A stretch of DNA of 64,000 bases, from the NCBI RefSeq assembly GCF_001468285.1, contig NZ_LNSB01000014.1, positions 1-64,000 of the forward strand. Direction: 5' to 3'. A program made the translations under genes and the position numbers. Below, piece after piece: positions 12,344-21,343 of the stretch (position 1 is its first letter; the number at the start of each line of letters is the position of its first letter). The stretch comes from Sphingopyxis sp. HIX (lineage in GTDB: Bacteria > Pseudomonadota > Alphaproteobacteria > Sphingomonadales > Sphingomonadaceae). Under the pieces are notes generated by a model. The model made no database searches and was not told where the DNA came from. It saw nothing but the letters and a program-made list of their open reading frames with translations.

Positions 12344-12790
12344 TCAGCGCTCGATCTTGGTCGCCAATATGACCGAGGTCGTGGTGCGCTCGACCCCTTC
12401 GAGCACCCCGACGTCGTCGATCAGTTCGTTGAGCTGCGCGCTGTCCTCGGCCTCGAGCATCGCGATGATGTCATATTCGCCGCTGATCGCATGGATAGCC
12501 TGCACCTGCGGCAGTGCCGCCAGTGCTGCCTCGACCTCGCGGTGGAAGCGCGGCAGCGTCTTGATCATCATATGCGCGCGGATGCGACTGGCGGCGAAGG
12601 CATGGCCCAGGCGGACCGTATAGCCCGCGACGACCTTGTCCTCCTCGAGCCGCGCAAGGCGCGAATAGATCGCGCCGCGCGAGATGCCGAGTTCCTTGGC
12701 GAGCTGCGCGATCGTCTGGCGGGCGTCGTCGCGGAGCAGGCTGAGCAGGCGTTCGTCGACATCGTCGAGACTGACGCCCGTATGCGGCAT
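12344..12790 (-). CDS. Lrp/AsnC family transcriptional regulator
   Basis: A 148-residue Lrp/AsnC regulator. It has an N-terminal winged helix-turn-helix (LDDVDERLLSLLRDDARQ, then QLAKELGISRGAIYSRLARL), a linker, and a RAM ligand-binding domain (AHMMIKTLPRFHREVEAALA, ISGEYDIIAMLEAEDSAQL). Members sense amino acids. The ATG overlaps the stop of the upstream cyanophycinase fusion (TGATG), so regulator and enzyme are co-translated. The likely ligand is Asp, Arg or a beta-aspartyl peptide. The inverted repeat at 14787..14814 in the divergent promoter region is a candidate binding site. Confidence 0.92.
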   Translation of the reverse strand: MPHTGVSLDDVDERLLSLLRDDARQTIAQLAKELGISRGAIYSRLARLEEDKVVAGYTVRLGHAFAASRIRAHMMIKTLPRFHREVEAALAALPQVQAIHAISGEYDIIAMLEAEDSAQLNELIDDVGVLEGVERTTTSVILATKIER

Positions 12791-14730
12791 CACTCGGCCA
12801 GCTTTTCGTCCGCGAAGATCGCGGTTTGCGGAGACCCCCCGGCGCTCATCCGGCCACGATACATGCCGAGATCGTTGATGGCAAAGGCCGGATCGCCGTC
12901 GGGGCCCATCGCGATCAGCCCGCCGTCGCCGCCGATGGCGCCGACCGCCATGATCGAAGCCTGCGCCGCGTCCTTCAGGCTCTCGCCCTTCCACGCGACG
13001 CGGTCGCAGACCTGGCGCGCGGCGCTTTCGCGGATGAAATATTCGCCCGATCCGGTCGCCGACACCGCGCATTGGCCGTTCTTGGCATAGGTGCCCGCGC
13101 CGATGATCGGCGAATCGCCGATGCGGCCCCAGCGCTTGCCGGTCATACCGCCGGTCGAGGTCGCCGCGGCGAGATTGCCCCCGGCGTCGAGCGCGACCGC
13201 GCCGACGGTGCCGAACAGATGCGTCGGGTCGATGGCCGCCTGCGGTTGCTTCTCCCGCCATTTAAGCAGCGCCTGCCAGCGGTCCTCGGTGCGGAACCAG
13301 GCGGGGTCGACCTGTTCGAGCCCCTGTTCGAGCGCGAAGCGGTCGGCGCCGTCGCGTGCGAGCATCACATGCGGGCTCTTGTCCATCACCGCACGCGCGA
13401 GGTCGATCGGGTGGCGCGTGCGCGTGACCCCCGCGACCGCGCCCGCCTTTTGCGTCTTGCCGTCCATGATCGCGGCGTCGAGCTCGTTCTTGCCCTCGGC
13501 GGTGAAGACCGCACCGCGCCCGGCGTTGAACAGCGGATTGTCCTCGAGCACGCGCACCGCCGCGGCGACGGCGTCGAGCGCGGGGCCACCCTTGTCGAGC
13601 ACCGCCCCGCCGACGCGCAGCGCCTCGTCGAGCCCGGCGCGATAGGCGGCTTCCTTTTCGGCGGGCAGCGACCCGCGCTCGATCACCCCCGCCCCGCCGT
13701 GGATCGCGAGCGACCAGCGCGGAACTTCGGCGATGGCGCCGGCGCGCGCGGCATAGTGCCGCTCGAACACCGGATTGTCGACGCGGCCCGAGGGCAGATG
13801 GATCACCGAGCCGGGGCCGACGCCGGTCACCTTGATACGCGGCGCGTCGAGCGGGCGGCGCGGGGTGGCGCCCTCGAGCCCGGCGCCGTCGACGACCCAG
13901 GCATAGCCATCGGGCGCGGTGGCGTAGATGCGCCCGCGCCCGTCGGGCTCGACCGCGAGCGCCGCGCTTTCGTCGACACCGAGGCCGAGCATCGGCGGCA
14001 GAGCCGGGTCGCGCCCGACCTGAGCCTTGGCGACAAAGGCGAAGAGGCGCCCGAGCCGTTCGCGCTCCTTGAAATGCGTGTCGGTGACGATGCCCTTCAG
14101 GAGTGCGAGATGGAGGAAATCGCCCTCGATCGTGTTCGCGGGACCGAGCGGATCGGCGAGCGCCTCGGGGCTCTTGATGCTGCCGTCGTCCATCGCGCCG
14201 TAAAGCTTCTCGCCCTGCATCGCGAGGCCGGCGCTGGTCCCGGCGAGCGGCTTGCCCGCAGCGACATGCGCGTCGAGGATCTCGTTCACCGGGGTGCCGC
14301 GCCAGTAGCGGACGTAGCGCGCCTGGTCGCCGCCGGCGATGAAGATGCCGTCAGCCTTGCGCAGCCGGTCGAGGATCTTCTTGTCGGTCGATTGCGAGCG
14401 CGCATGGAAGACGAAGATTTCGGCCGACTGGATGCCGCCGATCTCGCGGAAGAATTCCTGGCCCATCTCCTCGCCGTAAGAGGCGCTGATGATCACGATA
14501 TGGCCGTTCCCGGCCTTGCCGAAGAACCATTTCATCGCGTCGAGATTGCGGTCGCCGCCGCCCATCAGCAGCAGCCCGCCCGACACCGGGCCGGGGGTCG
14601 GGGTGTTCAGCTTGCCGAAGACATAATGTTCGACGGGCTTCTCCTTCGCCTCCTTCGCGGTGGCAGGGCTCAGCCCCAGCCCGAGCGCCGCGACCAGCAG
14701 CCAGATTTTCCCGATCAACGCGCGCAGCAT
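12790..14730 (-). CDS. Exported cyanophycinase-isoaspartyl peptidase fusion
   Basis: A 646-residue bifunctional hydrolase. A signal peptide (about 1-25) is followed by a peptidase S51 cyanophycinase domain (about 48-330) with LLLMGGGDRNLDAM, FIAGGDQARYV and the nucleophile elbow GTSAG (Ser166). A type-2 asparaginase/isoaspartyl peptidase Ntn-hydrolase domain (about 338-646) follows, with AIHGGAG, NPLFNAGRGAVFT and the autocleavage/nucleophile Thr508 in FGTVGAVALD, then TSTGGMTGKRWGRIGDSP. Cyanophycinase releases beta-Asp-Arg from cyanophycin and isoaspartyl peptidase splits it to Asp and Arg, so one exported polypeptide could complete degradation. ATG 14730 has AAGGA six bases upstream. Co-translated with the Lrp gene and divergent from a TonB receptor. 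Confidence 0.88.
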   Translation of the reverse strand: MLRALIGKIWLLVAALGLGLSPATAKEAKEKPVEHYVFGKLNTPTPGPVSGGLLLMGGGDRNLDAMKWFFGKAGNGHIVIISASYGEEMGQEFFREIGGIQSAEIFVFHARSQSTDKKILDRLRKADGIFIAGGDQARYVRYWRGTPVNEILDAHVAAGKPLAGTSAGLAMQGEKLYGAMDDGSIKSPEALADPLGPANTIEGDFLHLALLKGIVTDTHFKERERLGRLFAFVAKAQVGRDPALPPMLGLGVDESAALAVEPDGRGRIYATAPDGYAWVVDGAGLEGATPRRPLDAPRIKVTGVGPGSVIHLPSGRVDNPVFERHYAARAGAIAEVPRWSLAIHGGAGVIERGSLPAEKEAAYRAGLDEALRVGGAVLDKGGPALDAVAAAVRVLEDNPLFNAGRGAVFTAEGKNELDAAIMDGKTQKAGAVAGVTRTRHPIDLARAVMDKSPHVMLARDGADRFALEQGLEQVDPAWFRTEDRWQALLKWREKQPQAAIDPTHLFGTVGAVALDAGGNLAAATSTGGMTGKRWGRIGDSPIIGAGTYAKNGQCAVSATGSGEYFIRESAARQVCDRVAWKGESLKDAAQASIMAVGAIGGDGGLIAMGPDGDPAFAINDLGMYRGRMSAGGSPQTAIFADEKLAE

Positions 14731-14786
14731 GGTTTTCCTTCCACCCGAAATCTCGCTCCACGTTACATAATGTCGCACATCAAAGA

Positions 14787-14814
14787 CAATATGATTTCCT
14801 GATTCGTCATATTG
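14787..14814. promoter_or_regulatory. Inverted repeat between peptidase fusion and TonB receptor
   Basis: Perfect 8-base arms CAATATGA (14787-14794) and TCATATTG (14807-14814) are separated by 12 bases in an AT-rich divergent promoter region, 57 bases from the hydrolase start and 95 from the receptor start. Spacing and position suit an Lrp/AsnC-type site. Binding is inferred. Confidence 0.5.
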
Positions 14815-14908
14815 ATTGAAATTATCGACGGTTTCTGGTGGGGTGCGCGAAACATCCGGACCGCGGGGGCGTAGGGCATCGAGTCGAGCCGGACAAGCAA
14901 GGGGTTGT

Positions 14909-17656
14909 ATGATGACGAAATTCCGCCGCCGGCCGGTCAAATTCCTTCTGGCACTAAGCGTTTGCACGCCGGCGCTGATCGCCCCCGCCTTTGCGCAGGA
15001 CGCGCCGACAGCCGGAGACGAGCAGGAAATCATCGTCACCGGATCGCGCATCCCGACGATCCGCGACCAGGGGCCCGCGCCGGTCACGACGATCGATTCC
15101 GACACGATCCGCGCCAACGGCTATACCAGCGTCCCCGAACTGCTCGCGGCGATGACGCAGAACAGCGGCGAGACGCAGAGCCCGCAATCGGGCAGCAGCG
15201 CCGACTTCACCCCCGGCGCGCAGCAGGTCGATCTCCGCGGCCTCGGCCCCAACCACACGCTGGTGCTGATCAACGGGCGCCGCATCGCCGACTTCCCGCT
15301 GCCCTATATCGGCCGCAGCAATTTCACCGACATCTCGAACATTCCCGTCAGCCTGATCGACAAGGTCGAGATTTTGAGCGGCGCGGGGTCGGCGATCTAC
15401 GGCTCCGACGCGATCGCGGGCGTCGTCAACTTCAAGATGAAGGAAAAACTCGACGGCATCACGCTCGACTATCGCCACGGGCGCACCGAGCATGGCGGCG
15501 GCATGTCGCACCGCGTCACCGCGACCGGCGGCTGGTCGACGGACCGCTTCAACATCGCGGGCGGCATCGAATATCTCGACCAGCGGCCGCTGTGGGCGTT
15601 CGACCGCAGCATCCAGGACAGCACGCAGGACAATCCGGTCAACACGCTCGCGCGGCGCACCTTCCTGCGCATCGACGAGAATGTCGACTATATCGCGCCG
15701 CCGCCGGGCGCCTGCAACGCTTTGTCGAGCCTCAACATGGGGACGATCCGCCAGTATAACCGCCCGCGCTATGGCGATTTCTGCGGCAGCGAGGAATCGA
15801 TCGCCTATGGGACGATCATTTCGGGCCGCAAGGGTTTCAACAGCTTCGGCACCATGTCCTACGAACTGTCGGACAATGCCAAGCTGTTCGCCGACTTCCA
15901 GTTCGGGATCAGCAAGGTCCGGCTGATGTACGACGTAACGAGCTGGGCCTTCGAGCAATCCTCGTCGAGCGCCGACAATTATTTCTACAACAGCTTCACG
16001 GACCAGCTCGAGGACTGGTCGCGCCAGTTCACGCCCGAGGAAACCGGCGGGTTCGAGATGCAGCGGATCAAGCAGACCACCTACAGCATCACGCCGGGCA
16101 TCCGCGGCACCGTCGCCGACAAATGGAATTACGAGCTGTCGTTCAACTACAGCCGTTACCAGTCGGTCGTCCGCTGGCCGCAGATCATCAACCAGAAGGC
16201 GCAGGACCTGTTCCTCGGTCCGCAGCTCGGGATCGATCCCGGCACCGATTATCCGATCTACAACGCCAACCCGTCGCGCCTCTACACCGCGCTGACGCGC
16301 GCCGAATATGAGAGTATCTCGGCCGACACCGTCTATCGCCCCTATGCCTGGACCAGCAATCTGCAGGCGACGCTGACCAATGGCGAGCTGATCGAACTGC
16401 CCGCCGGGCCGGTCGGCTTCGCGGTGGTCGCCGAATATGGCAAGCAGGGCTACAACCTCCGCCCCGACCCGCTGGCGCTCACCGACTATTATTACAGCTG
16501 GCGCGACAGCGACGGCGAAGGCAAGCGCAGCCACGCCGCGATCGGCGGCGAACTCCGCGTCCCCGTGCTCGATTTCGTCACCCTGACCGGCGCCGGGCGC
16601 TTCGACACCTTCGGCTTCGCGGGCCGCGACGTCAGCAAATTCACCTATAATGGCGGGCTCGAAATCCGGCCGACGAACAGCCTGCTCTTCCGCGCCGCTT
16701 ATGGCACCGCCTTCCGCGCGCCCGACCTCCACTATGTCTTCACCGGCCCGGGGAACGTCCAGAGCAGCGTCGACGATTATTATCTCTGCGGCATCGAGGA
16801 GCCCGACGAGGATATCGGCGATTGCACCTATTCGGGCACCGGCGTCGTCGTGAACCGCACCGGCAACCGCGACCTCAAGGCCGAAACGGGCAAGACGCTG
16901 ACCGCTGGCATCGTCTTTGCGCCGTCGAGCCGGCTGCATGTCTCGGTCGATTATTTCCGCGTGACGCTCGACAACCAGGTCGACGACCTCAGCATCGACC
17001 AGATCGCGCGCGACGAGGCGGCGTGCCGCCCCGACATCAATGGCAACACCGAACTCGATCCCACATCACCGACCTGTCAGGACGCGATCGCGCGCGTGTC
17101 ACGCTTCACGTCGGGCGGCTTCGTCAATCAGATCTCGTCGATCCGCGTCAACCCGATCAACATCGCGCAGGAGCGGACCAGCGGCATCGACATCGCCTTC
17201 CGCGGCACGCTGCCCACCAGCTTCGGCGATTTCACCCTGTCGGCGGCGCACAGCCATGTCTTCAAGCACAGCTTCCAGCAATATCCGGGCGACCCGATCG
17301 AGAACAAGCTGGCATTCGACAGCGGCTTCTATCTGCCGCGCGACAAGTCGAACGGCAGCATCAGCTGGGCGAAGGACGGGCTGCAGTTCACCTTCTCGGG
17401 CACGCGCCTCGGCAAGCTGCCCAATTATGACGAGGATGCCTTCCTGAAGGCGAGCTACCTCTTCAACGCGACGCTGCAGTACGACTTCACCGACCATATG
17501 CGCGGGTCGCTGACGATCCGGAACCTGTTCGACACCAACCCGGTGAAGGACCCGACCTGGTCGGCCTATCCCTATTACAACACCAGCTGGTTCGACAGCA
17601 TCGGGCGCAGCGTGTTCCTGCAGCTGACCTACAAGCTCGGCGGCGCGGGGCTCTGA
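14909..17656 (+). CDS. TonB-dependent receptor beside the cyanophycinase fusion
   Basis: Outer-membrane receptor of about 915 residues. A basic start (MMTKFRRRPVKF) and Sec signal ending APAFAQ precede a TonB-box-like EIIVTGSRIPT. The plug has ANGYTSVPELLAAMTQNSGE, VDLRGLGPNHTLVLINGRR and ILSGAGSAIYGSDAIAGVVN, and the barrel ends in YKLGGAGL. This is the subtype with a GSRI box and an NGRR plug loop, distinct from the other two receptors here. The start may be 14909 or 14912; AAGGGG lies just upstream of both. Divergent from the cyanophycinase-isoaspartyl peptidase gene, it is likely to import peptide products. The C-terminal residue is Leu rather than the usual aromatic. Confidence 0.92.
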   Translation: MMTKFRRRPVKFLLALSVCTPALIAPAFAQDAPTAGDEQEIIVTGSRIPTIRDQGPAPVTTIDSDTIRANGYTSVPELLAAMTQNSGETQSPQSGSSADFTPGAQQVDLRGLGPNHTLVLINGRRIADFPLPYIGRSNFTDISNIPVSLIDKVEILSGAGSAIYGSDAIAGVVNFKMKEKLDGITLDYRHGRTEHGGGMSHRVTATGGWSTDRFNIAGGIEYLDQRPLWAFDRSIQDSTQDNPVNTLARRTFLRIDENVDYIAPPPGACNALSSLNMGTIRQYNRPRYGDFCGSEESIAYGTIISGRKGFNSFGTMSYELSDNAKLFADFQFGISKVRLMYDVTSWAFEQSSSSADNYFYNSFTDQLEDWSRQFTPEETGGFEMQRIKQTTYSITPGIRGTVADKWNYELSFNYSRYQSVVRWPQIINQKAQDLFLGPQLGIDPGTDYPIYNANPSRLYTALTRAEYESISADTVYRPYAWTSNLQATLTNGELIELPAGPVGFAVVAEYGKQGYNLRPDPLALTDYYYSWRDSDGEGKRSHAAIGGELRVPVLDFVTLTGAGRFDTFGFAGRDVSKFTYNGGLEIRPTNSLLFRAAYGTAFRAPDLHYVFTGPGNVQSSVDDYYLCGIEEPDEDIGDCTYSGTGVVVNRTGNRDLKAETGKTLTAGIVFAPSSRLHVSVDYFRVTLDNQVDDLSIDQIARDEAACRPDINGNTELDPTSPTCQDAIARVSRFTSGGFVNQISSIRVNPINIAQERTSGIDIAFRGTLPTSFGDFTLSAAHSHVFKHSFQQYPGDPIENKLAFDSGFYLPRDKSNGSISWAKDGLQFTFSGTRLGKLPNYDEDAFLKASYLFNATLQYDFTDHMRGSLTIRNLFDTNPVKDPTWSAYPYYNTSWFDSIGRSVFLQLTYKLGGAGL

Positions 17657-17835
17657 GCCCGCCGACGGACCGGGGAGCGGTGCGGCCGGCCTGCCGCTCC
17701 ATCCGGCGTGCTGCTGCCCGGCGGTCGGGCCGCGGCGAGCGTCGCCTCGGTCTTCGCGAACGCCTCCTGGAGGACAAGCGCGTCAGGGGCGTGACCGTTC
17801 CAGCGGCTTGAGCAGGATATCGGAAAAAAGGCGTC

Positions 17836-19155
17836 CTATTTCTGACCGATAGGCACGTCGAACGTCGTAAAGACGTGACCGGTGGACAGGAAGGGGGTCA
17901 GACGCTCGAACCGCTTCTTTGCCGCGCCAAATCTTTCCCAATCGTCGGCGCCGACACCAAGCGACTTGCGCGACGCCCCTTCGAGATCGAGATAGAGGCG
18001 CAGCCGTTCGACCAGATAGCTGACGCCCGCCCTGCACCACGGGCATTCGGCGTCGAGCGCCCTGGACAGCGCCGCAGCGGCCTCCGCATGGCGGCCGGTC
18101 CTGGCGAGGAATTCGACGCGCATCGCCCGGATATCGGCCACTTGCGGCGCGCGCTCGGCAAGCGCATCGATCCATTGCTCGAGCGCGTCGACGGCATTGG
18201 TGCGCAGCATGACATAGACGCCCGTCATCCCGCGCAGGAGGGAGAAACCGGGTTCGTCCAGCAGTCCTGGACCGCGCTCGATAAAAGCGGCGCTCACGGT
18301 CTGCATGCCGCCGTAGATGCCCGAATCGACAAAATCGAGCAGCGCGTTGGCCTCGCTGCAGAACGGCGACCGGTAGCGCACCGCGGCGATCCCCTGGTCG
18401 CGCCTGAGCAGGGCGAGGATCGAACCGCGCGCCGCGTTATCGGGATCCTGGCCCGCGGCTCGGTCGAACGGCACCACGCAAAGCCGGAGCATCGGCCGCG
18501 AGTCCCCCGCCTCGTTCACCGCCTGATGCCGGAGAACGAGACATTGGTCTTCGCCCGCCTGGGTCACGATCTCGACGGGTTGCCCTTCGCTCAAGGTCAT
18601 CGCCGGATCCAGGAAATTGCCGTCGAATATCGTCTGTGGGCCATCCCATGCCTCGAGGAGGCTTCCTCGCCAGAGCCCCGCCGCGACCTGACCGGTTTCG
18701 GGTGCTGCAGGGGCTGGATCGGCTTCGGCCGCAGCGGGCTCCGCGCCCACGGGCGACGCGGCGGCCGTCGGCGGCGGCACCGCGATACTCTCGGGCAAGG
18801 CTTCGGCCACAAGGTAGGAATCCGCGGAGGCGGTGGTGTCGAAAAAGGCCGTCTCCGCCGGGCTCGATATCTGCACCGCGATATTCGCGCTCACGCCGCG
18901 CAAGCTATCGAGATCGATCCGCGGGGCGACGATCTTCCCTTCCTTGACATGGGTCAGCTTTTGCGAGGGCACCTCCGTCCCGTCGGGCATCAGGACGCTC
19001 ACCACATAATCGCCGAGCGGCACCTCGAACTGCTGGCCCGAAAAGCCGCTCGCGACCAGGATGCCGTCGCGCGTGCGCACGCGGACCGGCAATGTGCCGA
19101 GCTCTGCGATCTCTTTCGCTTTCACGTTCCAGAGGATTTCACCAGCCTTGATCAT
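17836..19155 (-). CDS. Unknown protein in caspase operon
   Basis: A 439-residue protein I do not recognise. The N-terminal ~100 residues are beta-rich (MIKAGEILWNVKAKEIAEL, then GTLPVRVRTRDGILVASGF and FEVPLGDYVVSVLMPDGTEV). A low-complexity Ala/Pro linker follows at about residues 125-155, then a C-terminal domain of about 270 residues with Cys pairs (QDQCLVL-like segment, ECPWCRAG) and helical repeats that could be TPR-like. There is no signal peptide or membrane helix. Its ATG overlaps the caspase stop by four bases (ATGA), so it is co-translated with the caspase and is a probable partner, regulator or substrate. The N-terminus could be an adaptor domain; this is inference. Confidence 0.75.
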   Translation of the reverse strand: MIKAGEILWNVKAKEIAELGTLPVRVRTRDGILVASGFSGQQFEVPLGDYVVSVLMPDGTEVPSQKLTHVKEGKIVAPRIDLDSLRGVSANIAVQISSPAETAFFDTTASADSYLVAEALPESIAVPPPTAAASPVGAEPAAAEADPAPAAPETGQVAAGLWRGSLLEAWDGPQTIFDGNFLDPAMTLSEGQPVEIVTQAGEDQCLVLRHQAVNEAGDSRPMLRLCVVPFDRAAGQDPDNAARGSILALLRRDQGIAAVRYRSPFCSEANALLDFVDSGIYGGMQTVSAAFIERGPGLLDEPGFSLLRGMTGVYVMLRTNAVDALEQWIDALAERAPQVADIRAMRVEFLARTGRHAEAAAALSRALDAECPWCRAGVSYLVERLRLYLDLEGASRKSLGVGADDWERFGAAKKRFERLTPFLSTGHVFTTFDVPIGQK

Positions 19156-20324
19156 GGCAGTCCCGCGATTGTGAAGGTCCACGGCATTTTACGCTGGATC
19201 GAGAGAAACTCTATTCCCGATGTCGCCATCGGGTCGACTTTGCTCTTCTCGCTCACGACCAGCCGATAATAGCCGGCAGGAATCGAACTGTCCCAGATTG
19301 TTTCCCCGGATGATCGCTGTGTCGACGGAATCTCGCTCTCCGTCTTGTGATTGAGCTCGATGAGGGTCACTTTTTCGACCCTTGCGACGGCGTCTCCCGG
19401 CTGAAGCGCGAGCTTGAACCTGAGGCTCGGAGCGTCGCGGCGGAAGCAGAGCACGGGGTCCGCCACCAGGCCCGTCAATTCGATGCGGTTTTCGAAAAGC
19501 TCGTCGGCGGCTTCGACCCCCGCCTTCAGCGACTGCGCCGAGATCGGCCAGATCGCCCCGATGCCCACCATATCCGTCGCACCAAAGGATCCGTGATCGA
19601 GCGACCATAGCAGGGCCTTGGCGAAATAGGTCGCCTCGCCCGAATTGCCGGCCGCAACCCCGCCGGTCTTGGTTGCGAACAGGATCGGCGCCTTGCGGTC
19701 GTCATAGGTTCCAAGGTCGGTCTTGAATATCTTGGGGGTCTGCGTGTCCTCGAGCTGGTCGAGCGCATCGGGTTTGTCGCGGCAGGCGTCGATGAAATAA
19801 AACTGGTCGCGGCCGATATCGGGGAACCGCGCCGATGGGACCATGCCATTGTAGATGTTGCGCAGGTTGAACGCGAGGTTGAGCTCGACGTCCTCATTTG
19901 CGTCGAGAAAATTGCGCGCGAGCAATATCGTCTCTTCGAGCGATCGGCGGATGCCATGGCCGCTGAAATAGAACAGCGCCTGTTCGTTCCGGCTTTGGGC
20001 GACATCCTTGCGCCAATCGATGAGCGCGGTCCGGATATTTTCGCGGTTCGGATCGGCGCCGCCCGCGCCCGCGAGCGCGGGCTGTGCATCCAGTTCGATC
20101 ACCGACGGGGCGACCAGAAGCCGGAGCGTCTTCAAACGGCGGACCAGCCGGCTCTCGGCGTCGAGCGCCCGAAGCTTTTCGGAGACCTGCCAGGCCGACA
20201 GCGCGGCCGACTGCAGCTTCTTGAGCGCCGCGAGGCCCTCGCCGGGCGGCGAATCCGGATCCTTCAGATTGCTGTAGTCGCTTATGCCGATCAGGATCGC
20301 ATGCAATCCCGGCTCCGAACCCAT
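19152..20324 (-). CDS. Caspase-like (peptidase C14) protease
   Basis: A 390-residue cytoplasmic caspase-family protein. The fold begins at once with HAILIGISDYSNL. The catalytic dyad is visible: His123 in FYFSGHGIRRS and Cys181 in QFYFIDACRDKP, at normal spacing. The C-terminal half (about 270-390) is beta-rich and unassigned. No signal peptide is seen, and the region after the dyad contains no transmembrane helix. ATG 20324 is chosen; a GTG at 20363 would add 13 residues and overlap the astacin stop, so coupled initiation there is possible. It lies between an astacin protease and an unknown partner in one operon, which suggests a proteolytic cascade, perhaps for stress or phage-induced signalling. 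Confidence 0.85.
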   Translation of the reverse strand: MGSEPGLHAILIGISDYSNLKDPDSPPGEGLAALKKLQSAALSAWQVSEKLRALDAESRLVRRLKTLRLLVAPSVIELDAQPALAGAGGADPNRENIRTALIDWRKDVAQSRNEQALFYFSGHGIRRSLEETILLARNFLDANEDVELNLAFNLRNIYNGMVPSARFPDIGRDQFYFIDACRDKPDALDQLEDTQTPKIFKTDLGTYDDRKAPILFATKTGGVAAGNSGEATYFAKALLWSLDHGSFGATDMVGIGAIWPISAQSLKAGVEAADELFENRIELTGLVADPVLCFRRDAPSLRFKLALQPGDAVARVEKVTLIELNHKTESEIPSTQRSSGETIWDSSIPAGYYRLVVSEKSKVDPMATSGIEFLSIQRKMPWTFTIAGLP

Positions 20325-20355
20325 GTCCGTCCGGCGGTCGACGATCAGCGACGCG

Positions 20356-21189
20356 TCAGCCACCGGCCGAGGGCACGTCTTTGTAGAGCTCTTCGACCGC
20401 GGCGACATCGCCCGCGCTGAGCGCCGTTCGCTGTCCCATGACGACTCCCGCCGGAAGGGGCCGGCGGGGCCGGATCGTCGTCGATGCCGGCGTCATCCCG
20501 AACGCTGTCGCGGGGTAATGCATGATCGATCCATAGTCATAGGCCCCGAGATCGACCCCGTCCGATATATGCTGCCTGAAATTATGTTCCGTTCCAGGCG
20601 TGATATTGTCCTCGATGATCTCGACAAAGGTGTCGCGGTCTATGCGGCTCTGTTCGTGCCACAGGCCGACGGCATGGCCGAGCTCGTGGATAACGTTGCC
20701 GAGGGTGCAACTGTCGCGCAGGACCAGCGTTTGCTCCCCGCCCTGCCGCCCGACCATCGATGCACAGCCGTTGGTCATGCGCTTGAAAAGGATATAATCA
20801 TCCTGGTGGGTGCGCGGGACAAAGCGGATGCTGGTCTTCTCGTGCCAGTGCGCGATCGCGTTGGTGACGCGGCCCGGATCGGGAAAATCGGCGGGCAGCA
20901 CGAATGGCACCGTCCTGTTGTCCCAGCGATATTGCTGACCCAGAATCGCGGAGCCGTGAAGATTGATGCCGGGGTCGGTCAGCAGCTTCGGCATCGACGC
21001 GATCCGCTGCTGGAGGACACCCTTCACATGCTCCATATCCTCGGTCTGGCCGAGGATGATGCAGCCTTCGAAAATCGCCTCGCCGTCGACATTCGCATAA
21101 GTGACTTCGCGCCACGCGCCTCCAAACGGTTTTATGAAGGTGGTGCGGACGTCGCTGCTCCGCATGAGGTCATGATCGTCTCCGCACAT
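20356..21189 (-). CDS. Astacin-type (M12A) zinc metalloprotease
   Basis: A 277-residue metzincin. The zinc site is complete: HELGHAVGLWHEQSRIDRD at about residues 168-186 (three His plus catalytic Glu). The Met-turn SIMHY (about 221-225) carries the astacin Tyr. Upstream are the family-typical YRWDNRTVPFVLP and AIAHWHEKTSIRFVP. The start at 21189 (MCGDDHDLMR) has GGGAG seven bases upstream. Unlike most astacins it has no signal peptide or recognisable propeptide, so it appears cytosolic unless exported by another route. It is followed by the caspase gene and preceded at 25 bases by a possible 42-residue gene. Confidence 0.88.
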   Translation of the reverse strand: MCGDDHDLMRSSDVRTTFIKPFGGAWREVTYANVDGEAIFEGCIILGQTEDMEHVKGVLQQRIASMPKLLTDPGINLHGSAILGQQYRWDNRTVPFVLPADFPDPGRVTNAIAHWHEKTSIRFVPRTHQDDYILFKRMTNGCASMVGRQGGEQTLVLRDSCTLGNVIHELGHAVGLWHEQSRIDRDTFVEIIEDNITPGTEHNFRQHISDGVDLGAYDYGSIMHYPATAFGMTPASTTIRPRRPLPAGVVMGQRTALSAGDVAAVEELYKDVPSAGG

Positions 21190-21214
21190 CGCATTTCTCC
21201 CTGCCGTGCCCGTG

Positions 21215-21343
21215 CTAGCTATTGTCGAAAAGATCGGCCGCGACGCTTCCGAACAGCGCGGCAATCGCCGCGCCCCCGACCGTCGTGAGATCACCGAGAG
21301 TGACGTCGCTCTTCCGACCGATCGAAAATGTGGCAGCGGTCAT
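21215..21343 (-). CDS. Possible 42-residue protein leading the astacin-caspase operon
   Basis: A short open frame starting MTAATFSIGRKSDVTL and continuing GDLTTVGGAAIAALFGSV before an acidic end (ADLFDNS). G-rich SD-like sequence lies about nine bases before the ATG, and the astacin start is 25 bases after the stop. The central Gly/Ala-rich hydrophobic stretch with a Gly-Gly pair resembles small bacteriocin-like or membrane-active peptides. It could be a substrate, a leader peptide or a chance frame. No family is recognised. Confidence 0.4.
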   Translation of the reverse strand: MTAATFSIGRKSDVTLGDLTTVGGAAIAALFGSVAADLFDNS

